A DNA stretch of 64,000 bases. Source: Cladocopium goreaui (taxonomy: Eukaryota; Sar; Dinophyceae; Suessiales; Symbiodiniaceae). A model generated the notes under the pieces. The model did no database searches. It was not told where the DNA came from and worked only from the letters and a program-made list of their open reading frames with translations. The stretch is from contig CAMXCT020001780.1 in the NCBI GenBank assembly GCA_947184155.2, positions 414,572 through 478,571 on the forward strand. The letters run 5' to 3'. Shown here piece by piece: positions 35,201 to 39,821 of the stretch (positions are counted from its first letter, which is position 1; every line of letters starts with the position of its first letter). Position numbers and translations under genes: made by a program.

Positions 35201-35995
35201 AGAAAAAGATATTTTTTGGGAGCTTCTGGGGAAAAAATATTGATTTTTTGGCTGGTTTAACTAACGAAATCTGCAGGTGAACCATGGTTCGCCATGAAAA
35301 AGAGAGGTATAACCTGCATGCAGCATGTTAATATCATGGGCATAGATTTTTATCAAAGGGATCGAGTTGCTGGTGAATTGACATGTTTTGGTCTGGAAAG
35401 GTCCGTCCAAGAAAAGCCGAGGGATTCCGGGAGCAACATGGGATAAGCCACTGAATAATCCTTCAAGTGGTTGGGTTAGGTATCACGTAGATAAACAGTA
35501 ATAAGATGTAGTAAGATAATGTAAGATATGGATATGGGATAATGATATCCCAAATCTATTCCCATGATATTGCCATCTATTGGTGGTTATACATGGTTAT
35601 ACCCTGATGACTTAACTACACCTTTGATTCTTCAGGTAGAATTGAGCGGCTTCAAAATGCCACAGGAGTTGCTGTTGTCTCACAAGTGGGCAAGGCATCA
35701 ACTAGACAGTTGAAAAAATGAAAACAGCATACAGGATGGCCCCCCCGTTATAAGTTGGTTTATAACCCCACCTAAATATAGTTATAAGTATCATACACTA
35801 TTGTTATTATAGTACAAACCAACTTAGCTAACTATGGGGCCCCATCCTGTAGAAAGTCTCGTAACATCTTTCTTTGGAAGATCAAGATCACCCAACAAGC
35901 CAAGCCACACAGCGGCTCTGCCGGCGCCACTCAGGTTGGCTTTAGAAGGCACCTACTCACGACTCTTCAACTTACAGGCAAAGGGCTATCAGTGA
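298..35995 (+). CDS. Bacterial-type ABC half-transporter, 22 exons
   Basis: Predicted membrane ABC exporter: one transmembrane domain plus one nucleotide-binding domain, working as a dimer and using ATP to move an unknown substrate. Twenty-two exons join in frame into about 585 residues if ATG 298 is the start. Order: hydrophobic helices in exons 1, 2, 6, 7 and 11-12; Walker A GNNGAGKTT near residue 370, split across exons 14/15; Q-loop FQDF in exon 16; signature ELSGGQ in exon 18; Walker B LILDEP in exons 19/20; H-loop SHRFS across exons 20/21; TGA at 35993. Length and blocks such as [24 protein letters not shown] and FIDEWP resemble a bacterial exporter family (established knowledge, recalled and not searched). 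An AG|G site at 309/310 means exon 1 may start at 310 with more exons upstream. No frameshift or internal stop; all key ATPase residues are present. Confidence 0.9.
440..1462. other. ABC intron 1
   Basis: AT-rich intron holding one family A inverted-repeat element (627-732). No coding signal seen. Confidence 0.6.
627..732. mobile_element. Family A inverted-repeat element
   Basis: 106 bp with ends like TACNCTCTGGTAA and TTACCAGAGGGTA and an internal GCTATGGAAAATCACCATTT core shared by the other members. Non-coding, MITE-like. Confidence 0.8.
1463..1582 (+). CDS. ABC exon 2
   Basis: Second membrane helix ([15 protein letters not shown]) followed by FLGTLLGNR. The acceptor is CCGCAG|GC. The donor is taken as GC at 1583, giving NR|VNV with exon 3. 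A textbook GTGAGT at 1599 would shift the frame. Unusually GC-rich against its flanks. Confidence 0.8.
1583..3469. other. ABC intron 2
   Basis: Very AT-rich with many TAATGGTTAAT-like words. Contains a family B element (about 1804-1908) and, from about 1712, a stretch repeated near 54.6 kb. The open frame at 3136-3396 shows no recognisable protein. Confidence 0.55.
1804..1908. mobile_element. Family B inverted-repeat element
   Basis: GGTTGGTGGT at the left and ACCACGAACCAG at the right, with inner ATATGGGATAATCCTTCCCA and TTTTTTTCAGAGGGGTAGG. Confidence 0.75.
3470..3495 (+). CDS. ABC micro-exon 3 (26 nt)
   Basis: Encodes VNVMILQK, the family's short helix before the LxDFED motif. Acceptor AAG|GT, donor GCCCCC. 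Supported by frame continuity on both sides and by family resemblance. Confidence 0.75.
3729..3755 (+). CDS. ABC micro-exon 4 (27 nt)
   Basis: Encodes ALDLQLTDF. Acceptor CGAG|GCC, donor GATGCT (a GA donor). Joined to exon 5 it gives [13 protein letters not shown], which matches the family's coupling-helix region. Confidence 0.75.
4297..4341 (+). CDS. ABC exon 5 (45 nt)
   Basis: Encodes [15 protein letters not shown] in phase 0, between acceptor CAAG|GAA and a GT donor (GTGTGG). The DKLTRARRE block is characteristic of the bacterial family. Confidence 0.85.
4800..4877 (+). CDS. ABC exon 6
   Basis: Encodes [18 protein letters not shown] followed by the hydrophobic SLALLGYG. Acceptor CCAG|GCG, donor GCTTCT (GC). 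It continues in phase 0 into the exon 7 helix. Confidence 0.85.
5319..5437 (+). CDS. ABC exon 7 (membrane helices 3-4)
   Basis: Encodes ALLLGF, then the helix [16 protein letters not shown], then the cytoplasmic segment [10 protein letters not shown]. The donor is inferred as GC at 5438, in phase 2, to match exon 8. Confidence 0.85.
6477..6546 (+). CDS. ABC exon 8
   Basis: Encodes [19 protein letters not shown], the long intracellular helix of the family. The donor is GTGCCC. An acceptor at 6471 is also in frame, so the first two residues are uncertain. Confidence 0.8.
7178..7231 (+). CDS. ABC exon 9
   Basis: Encodes [18 protein letters not shown], which closely matches the family motif KEVRLFGLG. 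Acceptor CCAG|GTG, GA donor (GACGCT). It is followed by an 18.7-kb intron holding other genes and a transposon. Confidence 0.85.
7778..8407 (-). pseudogene. Non-LTR retrotransposon C-terminal fragment (endonuclease-like)
   Basis: An open minus-strand frame with an HNALRDLVH block, then [20 protein letters not shown] followed by AVTAPQR, and further on [19 protein letters not shown] and [10 protein letters not shown]. The pattern RPADV..ALDFAVT resembles the restriction-like endonuclease tail of R2/CRE-type LINE proteins that is common in dinoflagellate genomes; this is a family memory, not a search. No reverse transcriptase domain lies upstream on this strand, so it is a 5'-truncated copy. 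It lies in intron 9 of the ABC gene, antisense to it. Confidence 0.6.
8691..9341 (+). CDS. Unknown gene X, 5' part of main exon (ankyrin-like)
   Basis: Opens with [13 protein letters not shown] and runs about 217 residues to LVAALAAG, where the 11.3-kb transposon begins. The segment [20 protein letters not shown] looks like an ankyrin-type helix pair, and [14 protein letters not shown] recurs after the insertion. I do not recognise the family. The open frame continues to 9644 only by reading into the transposon's terminal repeat, so that tail is not native. It lies inside ABC intron 9 on the same strand. ATG 8691 is the first in-frame Met seen, and the true start could be upstream. Confidence 0.6.
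9338..9341 (+). repeat. Target site duplication, left copy
   Basis: TGGT directly precedes the left terminal repeat and recurs at 20608-20611 directly after the right one. Confidence 0.75.
9342..9546 (+). repeat. Transposon left TIR
   Basis: Matches the reverse complement of 20400-20607 with only a few substitutions and small indels. One of these (TTAAGG against TTCGG near 9435) changes frame. A 55-bp part containing GTTATCAGCCGTATGGAAAG is repeated again at 9534-9590. Confidence 0.8.
9720..9815. repeat. Subterminal CTGTCACCTGTCA repeats (left)
   Basis: Several copies of CTGTCACCTGTCA and related CTGTC words. The reverse complement clusters near the other end (18285-18325, 19077-19095). Related CTGTCAACTGTCA copies lie at 10385-10442. 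Confidence 0.6.
10099..10365 (-). CDS. Transposase-like gene, C-terminal exon
   Basis: Encodes [20 protein letters not shown] and a proline/glutamine-rich stretch, ending VEQDLQ-stop. The acceptor GAAG|GCC fits the AG|G rule. It lies downstream of the core exon on the same strand, but the intron linking them is not fixed. Confidence 0.45.
   Translation of the reverse strand, partial: KAHAFLTGWITGTLRREPHPAQYSFLQQSAYQSQSPVPVNLNPFRQTAPRPIRIVQTDGSHHDAADVEDDAECVVMRQNGIEVEQDLQ
10438..12066 (-). pseudogene. DUF7869-like transposase core with in-frame stop
   Basis: The core reads, in order, [14 protein letters not shown] (CxxC), [41 protein letters not shown], then a TAA stop at 11089-11091, then in the same frame [30 protein letters not shown] and a basic C-terminus. 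The set D (SDGLDQ), [10 protein letters not shown] and GHTHxxLD matches the RNase H-like block of DUF7869-type proteins often found in eukaryotic transposons (established family pattern, recalled). The stop lies between the second acidic motif and the GHTH motif, so this copy is probably inactive unless the stop is read through or spliced around. Confidence 0.65.
12067..12139 (-). other. Intron in the transposase gene
   Basis: A 73-nt intron with a GC donor (GCCACT) and acceptor CTAG|GCC, joining VKDAVLKGD to [13 protein letters not shown] in frame. The same GC and AG|G usage is seen in the ABC gene. Confidence 0.5.
12140..12400 (-). CDS. Transposase-like gene, exon upstream of core
   Basis: Encodes [20 protein letters not shown], then [20 protein letters not shown] and [15 protein letters not shown]. 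It joins the core exon through a short intron. No recognised domain. Confidence 0.5.
12455..12625. repeat. TA-rich microsatellite
   Basis: Long ATATATA tract interrupted by CA and TTT. It explains the spurious Ile/Tyr-rich frames here. Confidence 0.9.
12650..12979 (-). CDS. Transposase-like gene, upstream exon
   Basis: Starts at AAAG|GCC and encodes [20 protein letters not shown], then a mixed helix-rich stretch, then [14 protein letters not shown]. The basic start could be a nuclear signal. A TA microsatellite (12455-12625) lies in the intron that follows. Linkage to the core exon is inferred from strand and order. Confidence 0.4.
13205..13566 (-). CDS. Transposase-like gene, upstream exon
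   Basis: Encodes [20 protein letters not shown], then [17 protein letters not shown] and [20 protein letters not shown]. Protein-like composition on the minus strand, preceded by CTGAG|GT. Function unknown. Confidence 0.4.
13620..13814 (-). CDS. Possible upstream exon of the transposon gene
   Basis: Short minus frame with [20 protein letters not shown] and [20 protein letters not shown]. Weak evidence: composition and position only. Confidence 0.3.
14086..14440 (-). CDS. Possible upstream exon of the transposon gene
   Basis: Minus frame with [40 protein letters not shown] and [20 protein letters not shown]. It looks protein-like and has no recognised domain. Confidence 0.35.
14561..15055. 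repeat. Triple 166-bp direct repeat
   Basis: Units begin at 14561, 14727 and 14893 with CTGAGTTCACAAGGCTGTTG. The third unit lacks 10 bases and has small changes. Each unit holds an inverted pair around CTGTCTATTT and AAATAGACAG, so it can form a hairpin. Confidence 0.85.
15110..16540. repeat. 24/48-bp tandem array
   Basis: Two interleaved units: one of about 24 bp around GAGGATCTGGGATTTGGGGT, and one of about 48 bp adding ACACAAAACATGCCCAT and GGCAACTCCCAGTTACC. Dozens of copies. Long open frames on both strands follow from the unit length being divisible by 3. Confidence 0.9.
17086..17545. repeat. CTAT microsatellite
   Basis: Long runs of CTAT with scattered variants, broken by short unique stretches, then CTTT-rich sequence. 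Confidence 0.9.
17875..18075 (-). CDS. Possible 5' exon of the transposon gene
   Basis: Minus frame with [20 protein letters not shown] and [20 protein letters not shown]. Protein-like. It would be the most upstream exon of the internal gene. Confidence 0.35.
   Translation of the reverse strand: MFQDHTTELRRCFAERMRLALGTGVFEDQAQGRLTVITPLFPDEFKFGVITRDNQTMKLQVVMFDN
18280..18326. repeat. Subterminal TGACAGGTGACAG repeats (right)
   Basis: Four or more linked copies of GACAGATGACAGGTGAC, opposite in orientation to the left cluster; another pair is at 19077-19095. Such paired clusters often serve as transposase binding sites (inference). Confidence 0.6.
19625..19930. repeat. TA-rich microsatellite
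   Basis: ATATAT/TATTTA tract inside the transposon. No coding content. Confidence 0.9.
20081..20378. repeat. Doubled 149-bp direct repeat
   Basis: Two tandem copies starting GTAGAGCTTACCATCCATGG at 20081 and 20230, just inside the right TIR. Confidence 0.8.
20400..20607 (-). repeat. Transposon right TIR
   Basis: Inverted partner of 9342-9546, ending GGCACTGGCTT at 20607. The TGGT duplication follows. Confidence 0.8.
20608..20611 (+). repeat. Target site duplication, right copy
   Basis: TGGT, identical to 9338-9341. Gene X coding sequence resumes immediately after it. Confidence 0.75.
20612..21433 (+). CDS. Unknown gene X, 3' part of main exon
   Basis: Resumes gene X as [20 protein letters not shown] right after the transposon's TGGT duplication and runs to NLWKE, before donor GTAAGT at 21434. 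It contains [20 protein letters not shown], echoing [14 protein letters not shown] in the left part, and a stretch rich in D and Y. The function is unknown; the repeated LLD-ILTG helices suggest a helical-repeat protein. In a genome with this element the exon is broken, unless the element is spliced out. Confidence 0.6.
21769..21903 (+). CDS. Gene X exon
   Basis: Acceptor CACAG|GAC, phase 0. Encodes [20 protein letters not shown], then [20 protein letters not shown], ending TE before donor GTGGGT. Phase matches the neighbouring exons. Confidence 0.6.
22298..22460 (+). CDS. Gene X exon
   Basis: Acceptor GGCAG|GTC, phase 0. Encodes [20 protein letters not shown], then [18 protein letters not shown] and ELQNLAAHG. 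The repeated [12 protein letters not shown] pattern is ankyrin-like. Donor GTTGCT splits a glycine codon that exon 22901 completes. Confidence 0.6.
22901..22994 (+). CDS. Gene X exon
   Basis: Acceptor CCAAG|GC in phase 1, matching the previous exon. Encodes [20 protein letters not shown], then [10 protein letters not shown]. Donor GTTTCA. Confidence 0.55.
23749..23855 (+). CDS. Gene X candidate exon
   Basis: Acceptor TGAG|G in phase 2, as required by the previous exon. Encodes [20 protein letters not shown], then [15 protein letters not shown], ending at a possible GC donor. Frame-consistent but not recognised. Confidence 0.4.
24190..24309 (+). CDS. Possible terminal exon of gene X
   Basis: An acidic frame [18 protein letters not shown] followed by [20 protein letters not shown] and a stop. 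The join to the previous exon is not solved. Confidence 0.3.
24310..25979. other. 3' part of ABC intron 9
   Basis: No gene recognised. Two stretches (about 24780-24900 and 25600-25680) share AGGGTCTTGGGCCTTG and look like decayed copies of one sequence. Confidence 0.4.
25980..26021 (+). CDS. ABC exon 10 (42 nt)
   Basis: Encodes [14 protein letters not shown], the expected link between the two halves of the membrane domain. Acceptor CAAG|GAT, donor GTGGGA. It is found 18.7 kb from exon 9 and keeps phase 0 on both sides. Confidence 0.8.
26466..26578 (+). CDS. ABC exon 11 (membrane helix 5)
   Basis: Encodes [20 protein letters not shown], then [18 protein letters not shown]. Acceptor CGCAG|GGC, donor GTGACC in phase 2. 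Confidence 0.88.
26915..27010. mobile_element. Family F inverted-repeat element
   Basis: GGTTTCCATAAATGGGGCTA to TTAGCCCAATTTTAGGAACC, with inner TAAATGGATGAT. Related copies lie at 42311-42415, about 47980-48110 and 48945-49045. Confidence 0.65.
27464..27578. mobile_element. Family A element (diverged)
   Basis: TACCCTCTGGTTA at the left and AACCAAAGGGTA at the right, with the AGCTATGGAAAATCAC core. Lies in ABC intron 11. Confidence 0.75.
28017..28134 (+). CDS. ABC exon 12 (membrane helix 6)
   Basis: Encodes [20 protein letters not shown], then [19 protein letters not shown], the last membrane helix and linker. Acceptor GAG|G, GC donor. An inverted-repeat element starts 39 nt into the intron. 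Confidence 0.9.
28174..28277. mobile_element. Family B element
   Basis: CTGGTTGGCGGTTTGGAACA to AACCACCAACCAG, 104 bp, 39 nt inside ABC intron 12. Confidence 0.85.
28581..28688. mobile_element. Family A element
   Basis: Perfect TACCCTCTGGTAA and TTACCAGAGGGTA ends, 108 bp, in ABC intron 12. Confidence 0.85.
29005..29119. mobile_element. Family C element
   Basis: CTCGGTGGCTCATCCCAC to GGTGGGATGAACCACCAAG, with inner ACTTATAAGCAGGGTTATAA, in ABC intron 12. Confidence 0.8.
29180..29275 (+). CDS. ABC exon 13 (start of ATPase domain)
   Basis: A glycine-rich linker leads into [18 protein letters not shown], the first strand and A-loop of the nucleotide-binding domain; the aromatic Y of FRYPGA is the usual adenine-stacking residue. 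Acceptor CCAG|GTG, GA donor. Confidence 0.88.
29819..29891 (+). CDS. ABC exon 14 (Walker A, 5' half)
   Basis: Encodes [20 protein letters not shown] and NNGAG. The Walker A loop is cut by an intron inside its last glycine codon (phase 1). GC donor (GCTGCT). Confidence 0.9.
29966..30097. mobile_element. Family C element
   Basis: TTACTTGGTGGATAATCCCA to GCGGGATGAACCGCCAAGTA, in ABC intron 14. Confidence 0.8.
30487..30555 (+). CDS. ABC exon 15 (Walker A, 3' half)
   Basis: Encodes [19 protein letters not shown] and ILLDG, completing Walker A with the catalytic lysine. Acceptor CCCAG|GA, GA donor (GAACCC), phase 1. Confidence 0.92.
30750..30853 (+). CDS. ABC exon 16 (Q-loop)
   Basis: Encodes [18 protein letters not shown], then [15 protein letters not shown]. 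The Q of FQDF is the Q-loop glutamine. Acceptor CCAG|GA, GT donor. Confidence 0.9.
31240..31351 (+). CDS. ABC exon 17
   Basis: Encodes [20 protein letters not shown], then [18 protein letters not shown], the helical subdomain before the signature loop. Acceptor CCCAG|GTG, GA donor (GAGACG). Confidence 0.9.
31406..31524. mobile_element. Family A element
   Basis: TACCCTCTGGTAA and TTACCAGAGGGTA ends, 119 bp, in ABC intron 17, 54 nt after the donor. Confidence 0.85.
32321..32360 (+). CDS. ABC exon 18 (signature motif, 40 nt)
   Basis: Encodes [13 protein letters not shown], the ABC signature loop. Acceptor ATCAG|GA, donor GTCCCT in phase 2. Confidence 0.9.
32653..32754. mobile_element. Family B element
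   Basis: CTGGTTGGTGGTTTCAAACA to AAACCACCAACCAG, 102 bp, in ABC intron 18. Confidence 0.85.
32910..32960 (+). CDS. ABC exon 19
   Basis: Encodes [17 protein letters not shown], the helix after the signature and the approach to Walker B. Acceptor CACAG|G, GC donor splitting a leucine codon. Confidence 0.9.
34098..34201 (+). CDS. ABC exon 20 (Walker B, D-loop)
   Basis: Encodes [20 protein letters not shown] and the following helix. The catalytic glutamate follows the Walker B aspartate. The D-loop reads AAMDA where ALDA is usual. GC donor (GCGCCG), phase 1. Confidence 0.92.
34998..35105 (+). CDS. ABC exon 21 (H-loop)
   Basis: Encodes [18 protein letters not shown], then [18 protein letters not shown]. 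The H of SHR is the switch histidine. The GT donor lies inside an inverted-repeat element that starts at the exon edge. Confidence 0.92.
35104..35199. mobile_element. Family D element at the ABC exon 21 donor
   Basis: Starts with TGGTGCCCC exactly at the exon/intron edge (exon ends 35105) and ends GGGGACACCACCTTG, with the core TTTTTGTTGGTGATATATCG. The intron's GT comes from the terminal repeat. Confidence 0.75.
35731..35850. mobile_element. Inverted-repeat element ACAGGATGG
   Basis: 120 bp running from ACAGGATGGCCCCCC to GGGGCCCCATCCTGT. Inner AAGTTGGTTTATAA and its inverse suggest a nearly full palindrome. In ABC intron 21. Confidence 0.75.
35949..35995 (+). CDS. ABC terminal exon 22
   Basis: Encodes [14 protein letters not shown] and stop TGA. 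The ending (RLFxLQAxGY) is the typical C-terminus of the bacterial family, so the protein is complete here. Acceptor GAAG|GC, phase 1. Confidence 0.92.
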
Positions 35996-36203
35996 CCTGC
36001 CGTGTCATGGAAGCTCAGAAAGCCGCAAGCCCTGAAAGTTCATTTGGAACCCTCAAAAATGAAGCTAAGGTTGGGTAAATCCTCTCGATTTGGAATGAAT
36101 TTCAAACATGAAGAGAAATCAGATGAAATGAAGATACATAATATTATGCTTACAACAAAAAGTGCAGTTGGATGTGATCATTCTTTGATTCACTGTTAAA
36201 CTT

Positions 36204-36467
36204 TCAGGCGCAAATTGATTTTCTTGGATAGCATCGAAGGACCAGCGGCTGTGTCTTGACATTCTCGGTCGGAGAAGTGACAAATATGAAGCTGACGGAC
36301 AGTTGATTTGTTTGTAGGTTGGATTTTCTGCCACAAGAATAGCAGTGATGGTCGAAGAAATCAATAGGGATCCAATGTCTGACACGGGTGCCGCAGACTG
36401 CATGGGTCGTGCTGACTCTATCGCCGTGCAATAAAACGTTCAGCTTGACCCTTGGAGGCAGCATCAC
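36204..36467 (-). CDS. Candidate C-terminal exon, minus strand, unknown
   Basis: Minus frame with VKLNVLLHGDRVSTTHAVCG, then TRVRHWIPIDFFDHHCYSCG, ending YPRKSICA-stop. C and H residues (CxxC, HH) could suggest metal binding, but no family is recognised. It starts after CCAAG|G, matching the AG|G rule, and would be tail-to-tail with the ABC gene, whose stop lies about 210 bp away. Confidence 0.4.
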   Translation of the reverse strand: MMLPPRVKLNVLLHGDRVSTTHAVCGTRVRHWIPIDFFDHHCYSCGRKSNLQTNQLSVSFIFVTSPTENVKTQPLVLRCYPRKSICA

Positions 36468-36689
36468 CAGCCATGTTGAATAGTTCGATCTCTCCCTGAA
36501 TGTTTAACCAGTCTTTAAAAACAAATGGAATAAGATACACCCAGCTGAGAATCCCTTCTTTTGAACGGATATCTAAGATTTGCCACCAAAAGGCTCACAG
36601 TTTTTCTGCAAAGAACAACCAGCAAGACATTGCGGATTTTTCATGTGCAACCTGGGTAATTAGCAGGAAACTCCAAATCCAAAATCCTT

Positions 36690-36785
36690 CACGGTCCCGT
36701 CGCAGCCATTTTTTTGACCCGAGCAGATGTTCGAGCAATGAGTTCTTTCAAAAGTTGCTTGGACAGACATTTTTGAGGGCGGCTT
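36690..36785 (-). CDS. Candidate minus-strand exon, unknown
   Basis: Frame LSKQLLKELIARTSARVKKM ending AATGP-stop, or an alternative frame with several cysteines. Helix-like; uncertain. Confidence 0.25.
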
Positions 36786-36854
36786 TATATATCCCACTGG
36801 GCGTAAGAGAATGATCTTAAGGGCCTGGATGAAGGGAACAAAAATCATTACTAT

Positions 36855-36975
36855 GGGTGGTGCCCCAGTTCGGAATCGCCAAGTTGGTGCCAATTTTATG
36901 GTTTTTGTTGGTGATATATCGAACTAGTTTTCATGGGATTACAACCCATTTACAACGGGTGGGGGCACCACCTTG
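36855..36975. mobile_element. Family D element
   Basis: GGTGGTGCCCCAGTTCGGAA to GGGGGCACCACCTTG with the GTTGGTGATATATCGAACTA core. Confidence 0.85.
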
Positions 36976-37599
36976 TACCAATCTATCCCTATCTGCATCT
37001 CTCATATAGTAGGAGCACCGTTGATGCAGGCCAATCCTCCATCACCACATAGCCCTGACTGATCTACCATGGGCCATTGATCTAGCCATTGGTACAGCCA
37101 CTGGCCAGGTAGCGATGGATAGTGTGAAGATGGTGAATGTGACAAGGTCCCAACTGGTAGTGATAATGAATGATAATGAAAACAAGTAGTAGTCATAACA
37201 ATAGATACTTATCATGACGCTTCATAGTCACACTGCTCAGTCATTCACATTGATTATAGTTTCATGTTTTTCTCCACAAGTTGAGTTAGTTCCGTCACCT
37301 GAAGCCGGCGCCCGGCCTTTGATCAATGAGGTACCCCTGTTCCTGTCTCGAAAGGTGTACTGTAACCCGCTTGGCTCATATAAGTCATTGGTTGAGAAGT
37401 TCAAAGAAAGAAGCAAAGAATGTTTGAAATGAGTTGTTTCAATGCTAAATGGGTGCCCCCAAAACCTATCGGGAGGTCCAAAAACTCGGTTTCAATGAAA
37501 TTTGGGGAACGCCCTGTTGAGGTTTAAGTTTGCTTCGACCTTCCTTAAAGCCTTCTGAATCTCGGCAGTTGCTGTGGTGACGGGTGGGTGAAAATGGAT

Positions 37600-37706
37600 T
37601 AGCCTAGGGGTAAACATACAAAAAGATGTGGGGAACCCATGGTTAACTTAGGAAAGTGATCTACAAATGGTGATTCTTCCACATCTGTTAGTTTACCCTG
37701 GGGTAA
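37600..37706. mobile_element. Family A-like element (diverged ends)
   Basis: Ends CCTAGGGGTAAAC and GTTTACCCTGGGGTAA, with a similar inner layout. Confidence 0.5.
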
Positions 37707-37741
37707 TCGTTGGCCTTTTTGATGACGGAATATATTGACAC

Positions 37742-37828
37742 TACCCTCTGGTAATTTAACATAGCTATTGAAAATGCCCATAGAAATAGTGGATTTACCC
37801 ATTGAAAATGGTGATTTACCAGAGGGTA
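37742..37828. mobile_element. Family A element
   Basis: TACCCTCTGGTAA to TTACCAGAGGGTA, 87 bp. Confidence 0.85.
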
Positions 37829-38013
37829 GAAGATGACTTGTTGAAGGTGAATCTAAGGTTGATCAATGGTTTGTTGGTTTGATTCTCCCTCGATCCAGAG
37901 AGTTTTGATGCAGGATGTTGTTGAAAAAACAACGATCAGCGAATCTGACCTCCGTCGGCAACGTGGGCCCTCTGGTTGCTATGTTTTAGTTCCCCTGAAA
38001 ATCAATACCTATC

Positions 38014-38123
38014 CTGGTTGGTGGTTTGGAACATTTCTTATTTTTCCCATCATATTGGGAATGTCATCATCCCAACTGACGAACTCCATCATTTTTCAGA
38101 GGGGTAGGTATACCACCAACCAG
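38014..38123. mobile_element. Family B element
   Basis: CTGGTTGGTGGTTTGGAACA to ACCACCAACCAG, 110 bp, with inner TTTTTCAGAGGGGTAGG. Confidence 0.85.
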
Positions 38124-38124
38124 T

Positions 38125-38190
38125 ATGAGAAGCACCAGCTGCATGATTCGATGTCCTTGATGATCTCTTCCTGGTACTCCTCCTTGTCTC
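38125..38190 (-). CDS. Candidate minus-strand exon, unknown
   Basis: CAAG|GAG followed by EEYQEEIIKDIESCSWCF. Charged, helix-like and protein-like; adjacent to a family B element. Confidence 0.3.
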
Positions 38191-38222
38191 CTTTTTTTTG
38201 TGTTGGCAATCCCACAATGCTT

Positions 38223-38353
38223 ACAAGGTGGTGCCCCCCCGTGATAAATGGGTTATAATCCCATGAAAACTAGTTCGATATATCACCAACAAAACCACAG
38301 TGAAATTGGACATATTGGCACCAACTTAGCGATTTAGCTCACTGGGGCACCCT
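38223..38353. mobile_element. Family D element, reverse orientation
   Basis: CAAGGTGGTGCCCCCC to CACTGGGGCACC. The core TTCGATATATCACCAACAAA is the reverse complement of the other copies. Confidence 0.8.
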
Positions 38354-38563
38354 GCAGCTTCATGTGGTTTTTCAAGCATATTTGATATGAACCCTATCCC
38401 AAGTGACTAATGTTTCTTTAAGCAAAATCCGTGCAAGGTGGGGTATCACCAGGTGAACTGTTGGCTTTATGGCGATGATAACTACAGTCTAGGCCAATCT
38501 TAGATGGGTAGTTTAACCCATTTTCTAGGAAAACCATAGGAAAACCATAGGAACACATGAGCT

Positions 38564-38690
38564 AGATCAATCTTAGATGGGTAGAAACTAATCTTAACTG
38601 GTCTTGCTGGGTATCAATTGGATTATCTATGTTCACCAGCCAAGAATTTGTCATTTTTTGCAGGGCATCTGGCTGATTGGCCATATCATT
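38564..38690. repeat. Dispersed repeat G, copy 1
   Basis: GATGGGTAGAAACTAATC, GGGTATCAATTGGATT, TTGTCATTTTTTGCAG and ATCTGGCTGATTGGCCA, matching 48484-48611 along its length. Confidence 0.75.
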
Positions 38691-38722
38691 ATATCACCTA
38701 CTATCATTATACCATATATATT

Positions 38723-38795
38723 CTGGTTGGTGGTTTGGAACATTTTTTTTAATTTTCCATAATATATAGGAAAATCCTTCCCATTGACTAATATA
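38723..38795. mobile_element. Family B element, right end missing
   Basis: The left end and the TATAGGAAAATCCTTCCCAT core are present, but the right terminal repeat is absent. Confidence 0.65.
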
Positions 38796-39039
38796 TCATC
38801 TACTATCATTTACCACCATTTTATCATTATATATACCATTATTTTTCTTAGATGTGATTCAAAAGCAACTTATATGGCTCGGCCCAACCTTGATTGATGA
38901 TACCATTGAACTGTCCCATGATTCCTGCTTCCCAGCGTTGCACGGCGAGTTGCTACCCAGTGACGGTCTCACTCGAATTACAGAGTCCTTATATCCTCTG
39001 TATTATAAATATTTATCATTATTTATCTATTATTTATTT

Positions 39040-39130
39040 TTATAAATATATATATATATATACACATATAATTTATATATATATTATGTAGATGTGATAT
39101 ATATATATATATACGTACATATGTGTGTGT
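39040..39130. repeat. TA/TG microsatellite
   Basis: ATATATATATAC tracts with a GTGTGTGTGTG run. Confidence 0.9.
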
Positions 39131-39821
39131 GTGTGCTCTATTTTATTTATATGTATATATAGATATTGTGTCTTGTTTTTGTTGATTAAAGCTTCACGTA
39201 GATGTTTCTTCAAAATCTTTTGGCCAGATCACATGCAATCGTGATGCACCAGTCCCAGAGATTAAGAGCCAGCAAGCCCTGCTGTTTGTAAAACAAGACA
39301 ATTTACACACATAAACATATATATATATGTTTATATAGATTCTCATCTTTTACGCATTCAGGCAGATAGATGGATAGATTCATAGACAGTTAGATAGATA
39401 GATAGATAGATCTTAGTTCTATCCCTGGTTGGCAAAAATCTCTGAAATTCCCATGTTCCTCGCTTCTCCGTAGCAAGGAACTGCTGACCTTCGAGGATTT
39501 GAGCTTCGTGAAACCGGAAGAGCTAAATGAGACGAGGAACTCTTGGATAGGCGTGGCAGAGGAAGACATGTCATTAAATGTGGGAGGTCACAATACAGAA
39601 ATAATATAGTATTACATATATATGTGTAATACATATTTGTAATGTCTTTACATATAGATATACATATATATATATACACGTAGATCTAGTAACCACCAAA
39701 AGGTTGCTTCAAAAACACTCCAAGTCTTCACTATGTTTGTTGGGTGTTATTGTCTGCATTTTTTGAATTGCTATAGATAATATTTGCCCATGTTGGGAGA
39801 TGCTATCAATTCATGCCCAAT

